Made by a program: the position numbers and the translations under genes
The notes under the pieces: generated by a model
Databases searched by the model: none
Seen by the model: the letters and a program-made list of their open reading frames with translations, nothing else
What the model was told of the DNA's origin: nothing
Assembly: GCF_040712315.1 (NCBI RefSeq)
Contig: NC_134013.1
Span: 64,015,501 to 64,079,500 of the forward strand
Reading direction: 5' to 3'
Source of the DNA: Castanea sativa
Taxonomy: Eukaryota; Streptophyta; Magnoliopsida; Fagales; Fagaceae
Length of the DNA stretch: 64,000 nt
Shown here: one piece after another, positions 24,232 through 41,618 of the stretch
Layout of the letters: each line of letters opens with the position of its first letter
Position numbering within the stretch: position 1 is the first letter of the stretch

Positions 24232-25513
24232 TAAGACAGTTGTATAAATTGATTTCCTCTTGGTTTACTCCACCATCTACGGTCCAATCTGCAAATTATA
24301 AAGTATTAGATAAATTTTATATTTTTTGAAATATTTGGCTTGTTTGAGGTTGGGCTATTTTGAAGAAGAAAATACTAAAAAGAATTTTTGACCAGGAAAT
24401 GGAAAATCTGTAAGTGGCTGCCTCCATTTTTTTTTTTCAGCAGTTGCACGTCCTCCTATGATGCCAGCCAGTTAGAGAAAGAAAGAAAGGAAAAAAAAGC
24501 AGTATTTGTTACAAATTTGTGACAAGAAAGAAGTTGTATTTCTTTGGCTAACATATTGACCCTGTTTGCATGAAGTTTATATTTCTTCTATCAAATTAAA
24601 AAAAATTATTTTCCAGTTCTGAAACTATTGAAAACTTTACACTTTCATTTAAGACTATTATTATTTTTTCAGTAGTTTGAGAGAAAAAATATAAGGATTG
24701 AAAAAATAAATTCAACAGGTTAGGGTTGAAATAAGAATTTTTTTAAATTTTAAAACAAAGGTATGACCTTATGTTTTGGGATGAATGTTGAAATTCAGTC
24801 AAATTTTATATATAAAAACCATAGATTAGCCTTTTTTTAATTGCCTTTTGATATAGTTGTTGGGTTAAAAACTTAATTTTTGAAAACTAATGGTGATCAA
24901 TCTCAAAAAAGTAATTCAAACATTAATTTATTTCTTGAAAGTGCTACGTCTACAAGATTTTTACAAAAAAATTTCAAAAATTCCTAGGTAGTAAATTGTT
25001 ATTGGTTCTAATTTAAATCTATCATTAAAATTACTTTTTTATCCACTAATAACAACTTGTAACAAATTGTAACTTATGATTTGTTATGAAAATATTATAG
25101 ATATAATATATCATTTTTTTTATCGGGATTTTCAACATTTATTTATGATGTTGAAATCAACCAATCACATTTATTATCGCATTAGTTTATAAAAATTATG
25201 CAGTAAAATTTGTGGTTTCTTTAACATTTTCTTATTATTACTTTTTTATTGTTCCTAAAGCTTTATTATTGTTATAAAGCAGATCAACAATCCTGCCAAC
25301 AGCCAACACATAAGAAACTTTTCCTAATATGAAATTCATGATTCAATGAGGTATTTTCCTTTAAAGATTTTATTACTTTTTTGGATCTAATTATATATAG
25401 AATAGCACATCATTAATTTATAATTTGAAGTAACATGATACTATAGTTAAATTTGCAATTAGAGTTCCCTTTTTACCAACAAAAAAGAGAGAGTTAAATA
25501 TGCTTTTACATTT

Positions 25514-25565
<52 letters not shown>

Positions 25566-25605
25566 TTGGTGGGTGGTTAGGGATATAAAGCTGGGGCTAT
25601 TTATA
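24232..25605 (-). pseudogene. GH1 copy B, exon 4 remainder, exon 3 and promoter relic
   Basis: Directly after the gypsy element the sequence resumes copy B exon 4 (24232 to about 24292) and then exon 3 (about 24388-24457), with substitutions. Intron 2 is recognisable near 25260-25300. Exons 1 and 2 are missing. Upstream, a (GA)n run at 25515-25561 and a TATA motif (TATAAATA on the minus strand, 25598-25605) match the copy C promoter. A deletion has joined intron 2 to the 5' UTR repeat. Confidence 0.8.
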
Positions 25606-25708
25606 GATTTGAGGTGATGAAACCGTTTAGGAAATTTGATTTGCTTTGTTGCATTAACATAATAACATACATTGCATGGTCATAACTTAGGGGTGTATAT
25701 ATATAATA

Positions 25709-25887
25709 GAGCAAAACTTAGGTATAGTACTTAGATGTTGTTCTTTAGGTTTCTCTCTTAAGATTCTGCCATGTGGCTTTTTTCTTATTAATGAAAGTAT
25801 ATCTTTTAAGTTAAGTAGCCACATAGTAGAATTTTAAAAGGAGAACCTAATAAACAACACCTAAAGTACTGTATATAAGTTTTGTCC
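25709..25887. mobile_element. 179-bp foldback MITE with 9-bp TSD
   Basis: It starts GAGCAAAACTTAGG and ends in the approximate complement (AAGTTTTGTCC). Most of the element folds on itself. It is flanked by a perfect TATATAATA duplication (25700-25708 and 25888-25896). It is a second copy of the family at 6965-7142, and the 9-bp duplication fits Mutator. Confidence 0.85.
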
Positions 25888-25896
25888 TATATAATA

Positions 25897-27060
25897 TTAG
25901 AAAAGGTTAACCGTTGTTCATTATATATTATAATTTTAAATATATAAAGGTCAACAAACACATGCATGTTTGAGAAATTATCTCAATTGTTCATTGCATT
26001 TCATGACAAACCAAAATAGAAAAGGTTAAACTTTCAAAAAAAGAAAAAGAAAGAAAAGATTAACAGTACACCGTAAGAGTCCCCTAGCTAGTAGCTGGTA
26101 CCTTGCGTGTTCATAGTGCTTCAAATTAACCATGCATGTGTTTGTTCCATGTTACTTACATGCGTGCACACTTAAGAGGAAACACGTGTTTCAATTTAAG
26201 TGTGTGTTTGGGAAATGATTTTACTTTTAAGCTGGTCTCATGTGATTGCCCGAGAATGAAACTTATTTTAAGCGTTCACTAGCTTATTTCGAGTAAAGAA
26301 ATTTTTCACGTCAATAACAGCAAACCAATTAACAAAAAAAATGACTTAAGCTCAAATTTTCATATGTAAATATTAATTTTGTGTATTAGGTTGGATTGTT
26401 TTTATTAGTTCAGAGAACAACATTTGTTTCCATTTTCTAACTTGCATTTCCTTATGCTCATTTTCTCTCATGCAATCCAATTTTGATCTTGTGTTCTATG
26501 ACGATGCTAGAACCATGAGAACATAGACTATTTTCAGAGCTGTTCAGGAATTGCAAATAAAGTTAAGAGTCTTGTAGGTTTTAGCTCATGTCAATTGATT
26601 GATATCTTTTGGTGTTTTCAACAAAAATACTAGAGTTCAAGAAAGTGAAAGCATGAATTAGGAAGAAATTAATTGTGTGCGCATTTGGGAATTGTTAAAA
26701 AAAGTTATGCTTAATTAATTTTTGTCTCAGTTTTTTTTTTTTGGTGTATGCAAATAGCTTTTTTTGAAATAAGTTAACTTTTAGCTAGCTCTTTGCAATA
26801 AATTTAACATAAAAAATACCAAAAATTATATTTTTTAACAAATACTACGCAAATAAGTTACCGGAAATCAACAATTTCCCAATGGATAATACACGTAACA
26901 CTTCTTAGATATTATGCTATTGAGAAAATTAAAAACAATGTTTACATTCGTAAATATTTGATGAGCAATGCATGGGGGAGTTTGTGACCCTTCAAGCTTA
27001 TGGTTATCGATTTTAAAATCATAAAAAAATGAAGGAAAAAAAAAGTCGATAAATTATTAC
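25897..27060. other. Spacer between copies B and C
   Basis: I see no gene. From about 26760 to 27060 the sequence is a segment also present downstream of copies D (about 34190-34440) and F (61680-62740, interrupted), so it belongs to the duplicated GH1 unit. Confidence 0.65.
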
Positions 27061-27297
27061 GATGAAGCATTGAAGATGGCCAACGAGAGTGAATCACATT
27101 TATTATTATTATTAAGAGAATTACAAAACATCAATTCAAATAGAACTAGGCTGTTTTAGCCTCAACTCAAACCTCAGTGCCTGGAATACTCCAAAGTGAA
27201 AAGGTTCAAATTTAGTCTGATAATTAAGAAGGTTGGAACTAATTGTCAGACAACCAAATTGATCTGCATATGAGATCTGGGTTAATCCAAATTAAGT
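27060..27297 (-). other. Likely 3' UTR of copy C
   Basis: This stretch is conserved downstream of copies A (about 3510-3720), D (34440-34693) and F (62735-62976). On the minus strand it contains AATAATAATAAATGTG near 27100, a plausible polyadenylation signal region about 180 bp past the stop. Confidence 0.5.

Positions 27298-30698
<3,401 letters not shown>

Positions 30699-30736
<38 letters not shown>
30699..30736 (-). repeat. (TC)n tract in the copy C 5' UTR
   Basis: A CT/TC dinucleotide run directly abuts the ATG on the transcribed strand. A longer tract sits at the same place in copy B (25515-25561) and an interrupted one in copy D. Pyrimidine-rich tracts near plant start sites are common and may modulate expression. 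Confidence 0.7.
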
Positions 30737-30740
<4 letters not shown>

Positions 30741-30773
30741 TTGAAGGATGGTTAAACATCTAGAGCTGAGGGC

Positions 30774-30781
30774 TATTTATA
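30774..30781 (-). promoter_or_regulatory. TATA box of copy C
   Basis: TATAAATA on the minus strand lies about 75 bp upstream of the ATG, within CTATAAATAGCCC. The same block is found in copy B (25598-25605) and, as CATAAATA, twice in copy D. Confidence 0.75.
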
Positions 30782-30799
30782 GATTTGAACTAGTCATGA

Positions 30800-31037
30800 A
30801 AGAGCTAGAAAAATTTGCTTGTCTTCATTAGCTTTGTCTCATACACATAATTTTTTTGGGTGCATCTATGCAAGTTGAAAATTAAGAACTGCAAGGGCTC
30901 AGTGAGATCTGGCAGATTGATATAAATTTTTTAAATAGAATTGGTCATAAAAAAAAAAGGCAGATTATAGAGATGCTCAATCTGTATCATTCAATATATT
31001 ATAGATCATGATAAACTTACAACATGTACATGATATC

Positions 31038-31101
<64 letters not shown>

Positions 31102-32584
31102 CTTACAACATGTATAATATCTAATGGCATTTTATTAACTTAATATTTTAAAATTTTCACTGTTAAACTACATGTTTCCTATGTTCTTAACATGCATATC
31201 AAGTTTCACGAAAGTATCATTTGCTATTTGATCCTAAATTTATCTTATGCATAATTTGAAGATTAAAAAAAAAACCCTTCATATTTAAATTTTTTATAGA
31301 TAACGACAACTTCATGATGTAATTATTAATCTTTGATTATTTTGAAATTATGCAAATATGAAAGGTATAAAAAAAAAAGATATCCAACTGTAAATTTATC
31401 AAAATACTCTTCTAATAAAAAAACATTGAGTGATATAATATTGTTAAAAGTTATGGTATTATAACTTTATGCCATGTTACACATCTTTATAATTTGTCTC
31501 TAGACGAATATTTTGACCAATCAACTATTTGATTACATATTTTTGTATATTTAATACCTTTGCCTTGAATAAATACTCCCATTTTTACATTACATTTCAT
31601 TGCAAACAAAAGAAAAAAAAAAGTTTATATAATTACACTACACTTGACAAATGGGGTGTGGGTAGGTTGTCGGAAAAGGAAAAAGATAACCTAAAAAAGA
31701 GAGAAACTCATTGGAGAAATATTGATCAAGTTCCAATGAGTTACATGGTTTTCGATATCGAATTGGTGGTAATGAGTTGACCAAATCTGCAAAATGTATC
31801 TGGCTCGATCGGCACCACATGGCCAACCCGCTCCCCTGGGGATAGCCCTGACAATTCTAAAACGAGCTGTGTTCACATTTGGCATATTCACCATCTAGAT
31901 ATTCATATTTTAATTGTCTAATATATGATAATGTCGCATATAAAAAATTGCATATTATATTCACATGATTCACATTGTACCCCTAAAAGATTCGGTAGTG
32001 AGTCTTGTGACGGTACTCCTCAAGCTGTTTTGAAGGGCAAGAGAACTTGGTTACCATCATATTATCATTCTCAACCGAAGTAGAAATTCGGAACCCAAAT
32101 TGGCAGGCGAAGACAATGATAACCGACCTGCACAATCTCACCCAAAAGGGGATGCAGAGATTCACCATGGTCAACCCATTACCACTATTTTGCTCCCTAG
32201 GGTTATCTTGTCAAATGTCTATGATTTGGCCTCAGCGGCTGCTAAAATGCCTCTCCATCATTGCTGGGTTTGTTCAGCATTTTTCTAATGATCTTCCAGC
32301 AGCCCTTCGCTTTTTTTGACTCTTCTTTTGTTTATTAATGATAGCATCAGTATCAAAATAATAATAATTATAATAATAATAATTATTATTATTATTGCGG
32401 TGAAAAAAACTTAAAAACAAGAAACAAATATAAAATTTTGCAAATTAACTCTGTCCAAATAATATATATATAAGCTTTCTTTTTACCGGAGCTAAGCTGA
32501 TTCCCTCAAGATTAATGCCAATATAAAAATTAAATCAAAGTAGGGAAAATAACATTTTAACTCATATAGTATCATACCATATAC
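30800..32584. other. Intergenic; (TA)n at 31041-31097; no gene recognised
   Basis: The DNA is AT-rich up to about 31640. From 31640 to 32330 it is more balanced in composition and carries short overlapping ORFs on both strands, none with a recognisable domain. It ends in an (AAT)n stretch near 32355-32397, which could be the tail of a retroposed sequence. I cannot name it. Confidence 0.45.
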
Positions 32585-32863
32585 GGATTCAGATCCTCTA
32601 GAGTTCCTAGGGTACTCTACCAAGTAGAGTTCATTAAATCCTAACCACTCTTTAATGATTTAATGGTCTAGATTCTGCCATGTCAGCATTTCATTAACAA
32701 TCATCTTAATTGTTTTGTTTACAACATTATTTTATTATTTTAAGAATATTATTAATGAAATGCTGACATGGCAGAATCTAAACCATTAATTCATTAAAGA
32801 GTGGTTAGGATTTAATGAACTCTACTTGGTAGAGTTCCTAGGAACTCTAGAGGATCTGAATCC
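32585..32863. mobile_element. 279-bp near-perfect palindromic MITE
   Basis: The ends are GGATTCAGATCCTCTAGAG and its complement, and about 110-120 bp of each half pair with few mismatches. It is flanked by a perfect 10-bp duplication TACCATATAC (32575-32584 and 32864-32873). The TSD length suggests the Mutator superfamily. A transcript would form a long hairpin. Confidence 0.9.
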
Positions 32864-33211
32864 TACCATATACAACTATAATAAAATTTAGATCTTAAAA
32901 ATACTAATCTCATTAGTATTTAATGTGCGATTTTACATTTTTACTACTTAACCAACAACACTACTCATATCTAAATATCACAAAAAATCCTCCCCTTCAT
33001 GTGTGAGCCTTCTATCAAGTCATTTGCGGCACCTCAGTTAGATTCTCCCTTGAATGAAAGCATTTTCTTTACAACTAATCCAAATGTCACGCATCACTAT
33101 CATCAAAAGTGTGCCCTTTACCCAGTCATGTATCATTACTATCAGTAGCTAGTATCTAGTAGAACCTTTACTCAACCATCAACCATGGATGAGGTGACTA
33201 TGTGAGACTTT

Positions 33212-33966
33212 TGTTGGGGAGATAAATATCTTGGAAAGTTTTCTTAAGTAATTAATATAACATATAGAAACACACTTAAACCCAAAAAGTTTAAGCTTAA
33301 TGAGTATGTGCTCAATTATATGTTATATTAACTACTCATTCTTTTCATCATTATTCAATGTGGGACTTCACTCACATGTATATACCCAACAATCTCCCTC
33401 TCACGTGTGAGTCTCTGCCTCTCTGTGGGCTTCAGGACCTCTCTCTAGGCCATGAACAAGTTCTACTCACTCCCCTTACCTAATGGGTCTTTGCTTTTAC
33501 TAATGCATCATCCATGGGTCTCCACGTGTCAATCTTGCACATCTTTTATCCTTTTTGAGAACCTCGCATCTCATCTTTGTATAGCACCATTGACAATAAT
33601 ACTTCTTTGTTGGAATTTTTCCAAGATCGTTTGTGTGAGCTTTATGGGCTTACTTGGTGTAATATACTGTCCCTGCTCCAAATGCGAAAGGGACCTGCCC
33701 CACTCCATTTGCAAAAGGGTTTCAAGTATACACACCCTATTCCCACTTTAATTGCCACCTTTGACCCACACCACTACCATGGGCTCTAATACCACTTGTT
33801 GAGGATATAAACAATTTGGAGAATTTCCTTAAGTAATTAATATTACATATAAAAATACACTTAAATCCAAAAGGCCTAAACTCAATGAGTATGTGCTCAA
33901 TTATATTATATTAATTACTCATTATTCATATTATTATTCAATGTCTCACACGCGTATATACACAAA
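33212..33966 (-). mobile_element. TRIM-type miniature LTR retrotransposon
   Basis: Two short direct repeats (33212-33391 and 33797-33966) start TGTTGGGGAG and TGTTGAGGAT; the first ends CCCAACA. On the minus strand, TGGTATTAGAGCCC lies next to the right repeat, matching a primer-binding site for initiator methionine tRNA. The purine-rich GAGAGGGAGATTG lies next to the left repeat. The internal part is about 400 bp with no coding domain. Flanks ACTTT and ACTTC are a 4-of-5 target duplication. It is about 755 bp in total. Confidence 0.85.
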
Positions 33967-34055
33967 ACTTCCTTGCACAACTTCTTTCTTGTCACTGATT
34001 TTTAACAAATATTGCTTTTTTCTTTCTTTCTTTCTCTAACTGGCTGGCATCATAG

Positions 34056-34126
34056 GAGGACGTGCAACCACTGAAAAAAAATGGGGGTAGACAGATTCTC
34101 TATTTCTTGGTCAAGAATTCTCTTTG
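34056..34126 (+). pseudogene. Plus-strand GH1 exon 3 relic
   Basis: After CATCATAG the sequence GAGGACGTGCAACCACTG starts a damaged exon 3, followed by a GTATTTTC donor. It is 71 nt, against 76 nt in copies C and D, so it is frameshifted. The flanking intron sequence (AACCTCAAACAAGCC) resembles copy B more than C or D, in inverted orientation. Confidence 0.8.
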
Positions 34127-34693
34127 GTATTTTCTTCTTCAACATAACCCAACCTCAAACAAGCCAAATATTTCAGAAAATATATAATTTATGTTTTTTT
34201 GTTTGATAAATACTATACAATAAGCTATAAAAAAATCAACAATTTCCAAATGGACACACGATAACACTTCTCAAATAATATGCTATAGCTTTATTGATAA
34301 AATTAAAAACAATGATTACAACTTTACATACATAAACATTTGATGAGCAATGCATGGGGAAGTTTGTGACCCCTCAAGCTAATAGTTATCGATTATAAAA
34401 CATAAAAAGTGAAGGAGAAAAAAAAGTCGATAATTTTTATGATGAAGTATTGAAGATGGTCAGCCAGAGTGAATCACATTTAGTATTATTATTATTATTA
34501 TTATTAAGAGAATTACAAAAGATGGATTCAAAGAGAACTAGGCTAGCTGTTTTAGCCTCAACTAAAACCTCAATGCTTGGAATACTCCAAAGCGAAAAGG
34601 ATCAAATTTATTCTGATAATTAAGAAGGTTGGAACTAATTGTCAGACAACCAATTGATCCTGCATATGAGATCAGGGCTAATCCATATTAAGG

Positions 34694-37595
<2,902 letters not shown>

Positions 37596-37724
37596 CTGCA
37601 CCATGTCATTACATGTCAACTATTTATACAGTTAACTAGTTTTAAAGTCAAGTTGTTAATTAAATCTATTATAAATATTACTTAATTAAACAGAATAGTA
37701 AATAACATAAAATATGATGACTTA

Positions 37725-38590
37725 AGAAAATCAATTAAACAAACTAGTTTTATAATAAATAAAATAAAATAACCTAAGGGGAAACCTTGCCAAAAAAAAA
37801 ACAAACCACTATATTAAAAAAAAGTTTAAGATCTAGTACAAAATCTTTGCTCCAAAACTTTACAATCTCAGTAGATGAATTTACAATAAAAACCTTTTAT
37901 TACATCATATTGCATCAAAACCTCTAGATTCTTCAATATATGAATATTCCACAAATGATGCACTCACAATCACAATACGAACCTCCAACTGACTCCAAGA
38001 ACTTCTTGAAGGTTTTTTTTCATATCAGTAAGTCTGCGGTGGTTGTTATTGCTTTGGCTTTTTCACCAAACGAACTTCAAATTTATTTTGAATCTCTTCG
38101 GTATGGTCAAATTGAGAGAACTTGGTTACAAAAACCCTAGCTACACAAACAGAGTGTTTCTTTCTCTTAAAAAAAAACCTTCTAATATATTGCTTATAAT
38201 GTACTTTAAATATCGGTTCAAATGGATCTTGAATCAAGCTTCAAACGAACAAGTTATTGGCTTTTTTGTGTTGTTGATTTTTGCTGAAACTCAAATCTTG
38301 GTAGATTGAGAGGTATCAAGATGGTTATTAAGAGGTATCGAGCCAGCTATCAAGGAGGCAGAAGGTGACCTAGAAGGGCTAGACAGATCGAGATGTATCG
38401 AGGAGGTATCGAGAGGTATTGAGCCAACTGTCATGGTACATGCTGAAATTCACTTTTCTTGAGCTTTTCTTTAGTTAACTTTTGTCTTCAACTTAAGTAA
38501 TCTTCAATTACAACTTTAAAACATATTAAAACTCAATAAAAGAACACAATTTGATATTGTTTGACAATACCAAAACACATGAACCTTAGA
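37725..38590 (-). repeat. Long direct repeat, left copy (probable LTR)
   Basis: It aligns with 40790-41618 and with a tail at about 46099-46145. Shared words include GATGAATTTACAATAAAAACC and CAAGGAGGCAGAAGGTG. Next to its right end, the minus strand has CAAAGGGGGAGATTC, a polypurine tract. The pair is therefore probably the two LTRs of a minus-strand retrotransposon with a short internal region. The exact ends and target duplication were not resolved. Confidence 0.6.
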
Positions 38591-38611
38591 ATCTCCCCCT
38601 TTGTCAATCCA

Positions 38612-39050
38612 TGACAAAACCTCAATTACAAAAATAACCCAATTACAAGAATGAATCCATATTCAACTAACTAGCCTAATCTAACAACATGTCCCAAGAA
38701 ATCATAGTATGAACTAGGATTAGATTGTTTTGATTGGCTTCGTATCTGTCTTTTCTTAAAGCACTTAACAAACACATTATGCGCACCATGTGGAAAACAA
38801 TGACAAATAATACACAAGTAGAGCTCAAGAATATGTATACCAATAAAAAATTGGCACAAAATCCCAAAGTACATAATACTCCCCCTAAGTAAATAAAACA
38901 CATCTCCCCGTTACAGAAACATGTATTGCTCCCCCTAACATGTAGACACTCCAAATACCAATTTTCTCTCCCTTCTTGTCCTGATTAATAGAAAGCTACA
39001 AAGTTTTACCAAGAAAACATAAAAGGGATCACAGGGGCACAAAGAATCCA
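38612..39050. other. Internal region of the LTR element, no gene seen
   Basis: Non-coding sequence with several CTCCCCCTAA-type pyrimidine words (38878-38940). I see no gag or pol motif in this stretch or in 40310-40780. Confidence 0.5.
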
Positions 39051-39053
39051 TAA

Positions 39054-39276
39054 GAGCATTCACTTTCGATCTTCTATATGCCATATGTTGGTATATTTTA
39101 GCATAAAACGTACAAAAATAGTCCATTACCCAGTCTTGCAAAACCTTGCAATTGTCAAAAAATTTGCAATTGTGCTACAGTGTCATCCTAAATGTATGAT
39201 GGCCCTGTAGTACAATTGTAATCCAAAAAAAAAAATATTGCTTTTCACCTTTTGTTTTCTCTCACTTCTGTCTCTC

Positions 39277-39335
<59 letters not shown>

Positions 39336-40306
39336 CAGAGCTTGCACCAGAGCTGGGTTGGATTTGGAATGGTCACAGCATGCCGATCGGCATGATCACG
39401 GCATGGTCACAGCGTGGCGGAGATCGAAGGTTGGATTTTGGATCGGCAGAGATCGGAGATCATGGCGGTATGGCTTTGGATCGGTGGGTTGTGTGGGTCG
39501 TGGGTGAAGTGGTGGGTTTGGAGTTGTGGATCAAGTGATGGGTTTAGATCGGTGGATCAATGTATTGTGGGTTAGGTGGTGGCGTGGGTTTGGATCGGTG
39601 GGCTGTGTGGGTCGTGGGTTAGGTGAGGTGAATTTGGAGCTGTGGGTCAGGTGGGGTTGTGGTGTGGAGATTGGTGGGTTTCTCTTGGTTATTTGACAGT
39701 GGTTTTTCTGGGTTTGGGTGCAATGTATGGCTTCATTGGTGGCTCCATTGATGGCTCCGTTGGTTTTTTTTTTTTAATTGGGTTTGTTGTGATAAGTGGG
39801 GTTTTGGTTGGGTTTGAATTGATGGTTTGATGAGTTTTTTTTTAATGTGGTTTTGGTTTTGAATTGATGATTCGGTGGGTGGTGCTATGATATGTGGGGG
39901 TGGTAGTTTGTTGGTAAGTGGCATTGTGGTGGTGGCTATTGTGATTGTGGTGACTGATGTGGGCTATTGTGGTTGTTATGTGTGTTTTTTTCTAGGTTCT
40001 TTTGATTTGTGGCTGGTGTGGTGGTTTTTGGTGTGGTGGCGTGGTTGTTTCTGGGTTTTTTTTTTTTTTTTTTTTTTTTTTTGTGGCCGGTGCCTAGAGG
40101 CAGAGGGAGAAAGAGAGGAAAAGGAAAAGAGAGAGAGCGAGAGAAATAGTATAAAAAAAAAAGAATAAATAAGAATATTTAAATAAACTGGGAAAAGAAT
40201 AGAGTTTGAGATGTTACGTGTGTTGTAAAATGGTATGGTATAAATGATAAAGTAACTTTTGATATGGTAAAATGAGATTTTGTTTAGAAATCGGATGTGA
40301 ATGCTC
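39054..40306. mobile_element. PIF/Harbinger-like element, 1,253 bp
   Basis: The ends GAGCATTCAC and its complement GTGAATGCTC are flanked by TAA on both sides (39051-39053 and 40307-40309). The layout repeats that of 161-828: a (CT)n tract (39282-39331), then a long G/T-rich, C-poor region (about 39340-40080), then an AG-rich stretch. No transposase is present. Short ORFs in the G/T-rich part are low complexity. Confidence 0.75.
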
Positions 40307-40789
40307 TAAACAAACATGGATAGAATGAAAACATGGATGCCATGGATACTAAGGGGACAACATATTGAAAATAAGAATGACACACTCATGGAATGCTAAT
40401 AGATTAAACTCCCACTATAAAGAGCAAGGGTTATAAGAACAATTTCTCCCATTTAAAAAAAAAAATTATAGAACAACTGTTACAGAAAAAAAAAAATTGA
40501 GATGAAAAGTGACTCACAAAACAAATGAGATAGCACATAAAGTACCAATATTCTCTCTTTCATTTTATGCAAATCTTAACACTATGTAACCCATGAACAA
40601 AGGTATGCAGACACTTCTAAGCATTATCACTTAAGATTATACCGTATAGTTCTCATTGAAATAAAAAATCACGCATTCAAGGGGTTTTCATGTGCTCAAG
40701 TGTCTTGTAAACTCATATCAACCTCAAAAGTAGAGAAAAAGTTATGAAAATAAACAATATAAAAATTTCCAAGCATTTCAAATCAATCA

Positions 40790-41618
40790 AATAGTATTGA
40801 CCATGGAAAACCAATAAAACAAATTAGTTTTACAACAAAAACCTAGGGGAACCTTCCCAAAAAGCAATTTGCTAGTAAAGATAAGTTTGAGATTGAGTAC
40901 AAAACTTTTATCCCTAAACTTTATAATCCCAATAGATGAATTTACAATAAAAACCTTCTGCCACATCAAATTCTCTGAACTTTTCAATATATTAACCCTT
41001 AATGAATGATGCACCCACAATCACAATCGGAACCTTTGACTGACTTCGAGAACTTCTTAAGAGTTTTCTTCATAGAATTAAGTCTATAGTTGTTGCTATG
41101 CCTTCAGTTTCTTCACCAAACAAACTTCAAATTTACTTTGAAACTTTGGTATGGTGAAATTGAGAAAACTCGGTTACAAAAACCTAGCCATAAAAAACAA
41201 AGTGTTTCTCTCTCTAAAAAGCCTTCTATGGATGGCTTATAACCTCCTTTAAATAATGGTTCAAATAAATCTTGAATTAGGTTTCAAACAAAAAAGTTAT
41301 GGACTTTTTCACGTTGCTAACTTTTGCTAAAACGTGAATCTTGATAGATCAATGAGGTATCGAGACAGCTATTAAGAGGAATTGCACTAGCTATCAAGGA
41401 GGCAGAAGGTGGCCTAGAAGAGCTTGATAGATCAAGAGGTATCAAGGAGGTGTCGAGAAAGTTATCAGAAGATATCGAGCCAACTATTAAGGTATATGCT
41501 AGAAATAATTTTTTTTTTTTTTTTTTTTTTTTTTTTGTAGTTTTTCTTGAGCAGTGTTTTCAACTTGACCTTCAATTACAACTTTAATAAGACACATCAA
41601 AACTCAATAAAAGAATAT
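40790..41618 (-). repeat. Long direct repeat, right copy (probable LTR)
   Basis: This is the diverged partner of 37725-38590. Its end is displaced to about 46099-46145 (ATTGACCATACCAAAA...) by the Mutator element inserted at 41619. Confidence 0.6.

Noticed and set aside
31529..32319. Cluster of overlapping short ORFs as a gene
   Set aside because: Frames overlap on both strands without a domain or consistent splice sites; perhaps a retroposed remnant, but not supportable as a gene.
39238..40168. Plus-strand ORFs of 89, 62 and 97 codons
   Set aside because: They translate CT and G/T simple repeats inside a Harbinger-like element; no domain or splice structure is seen.
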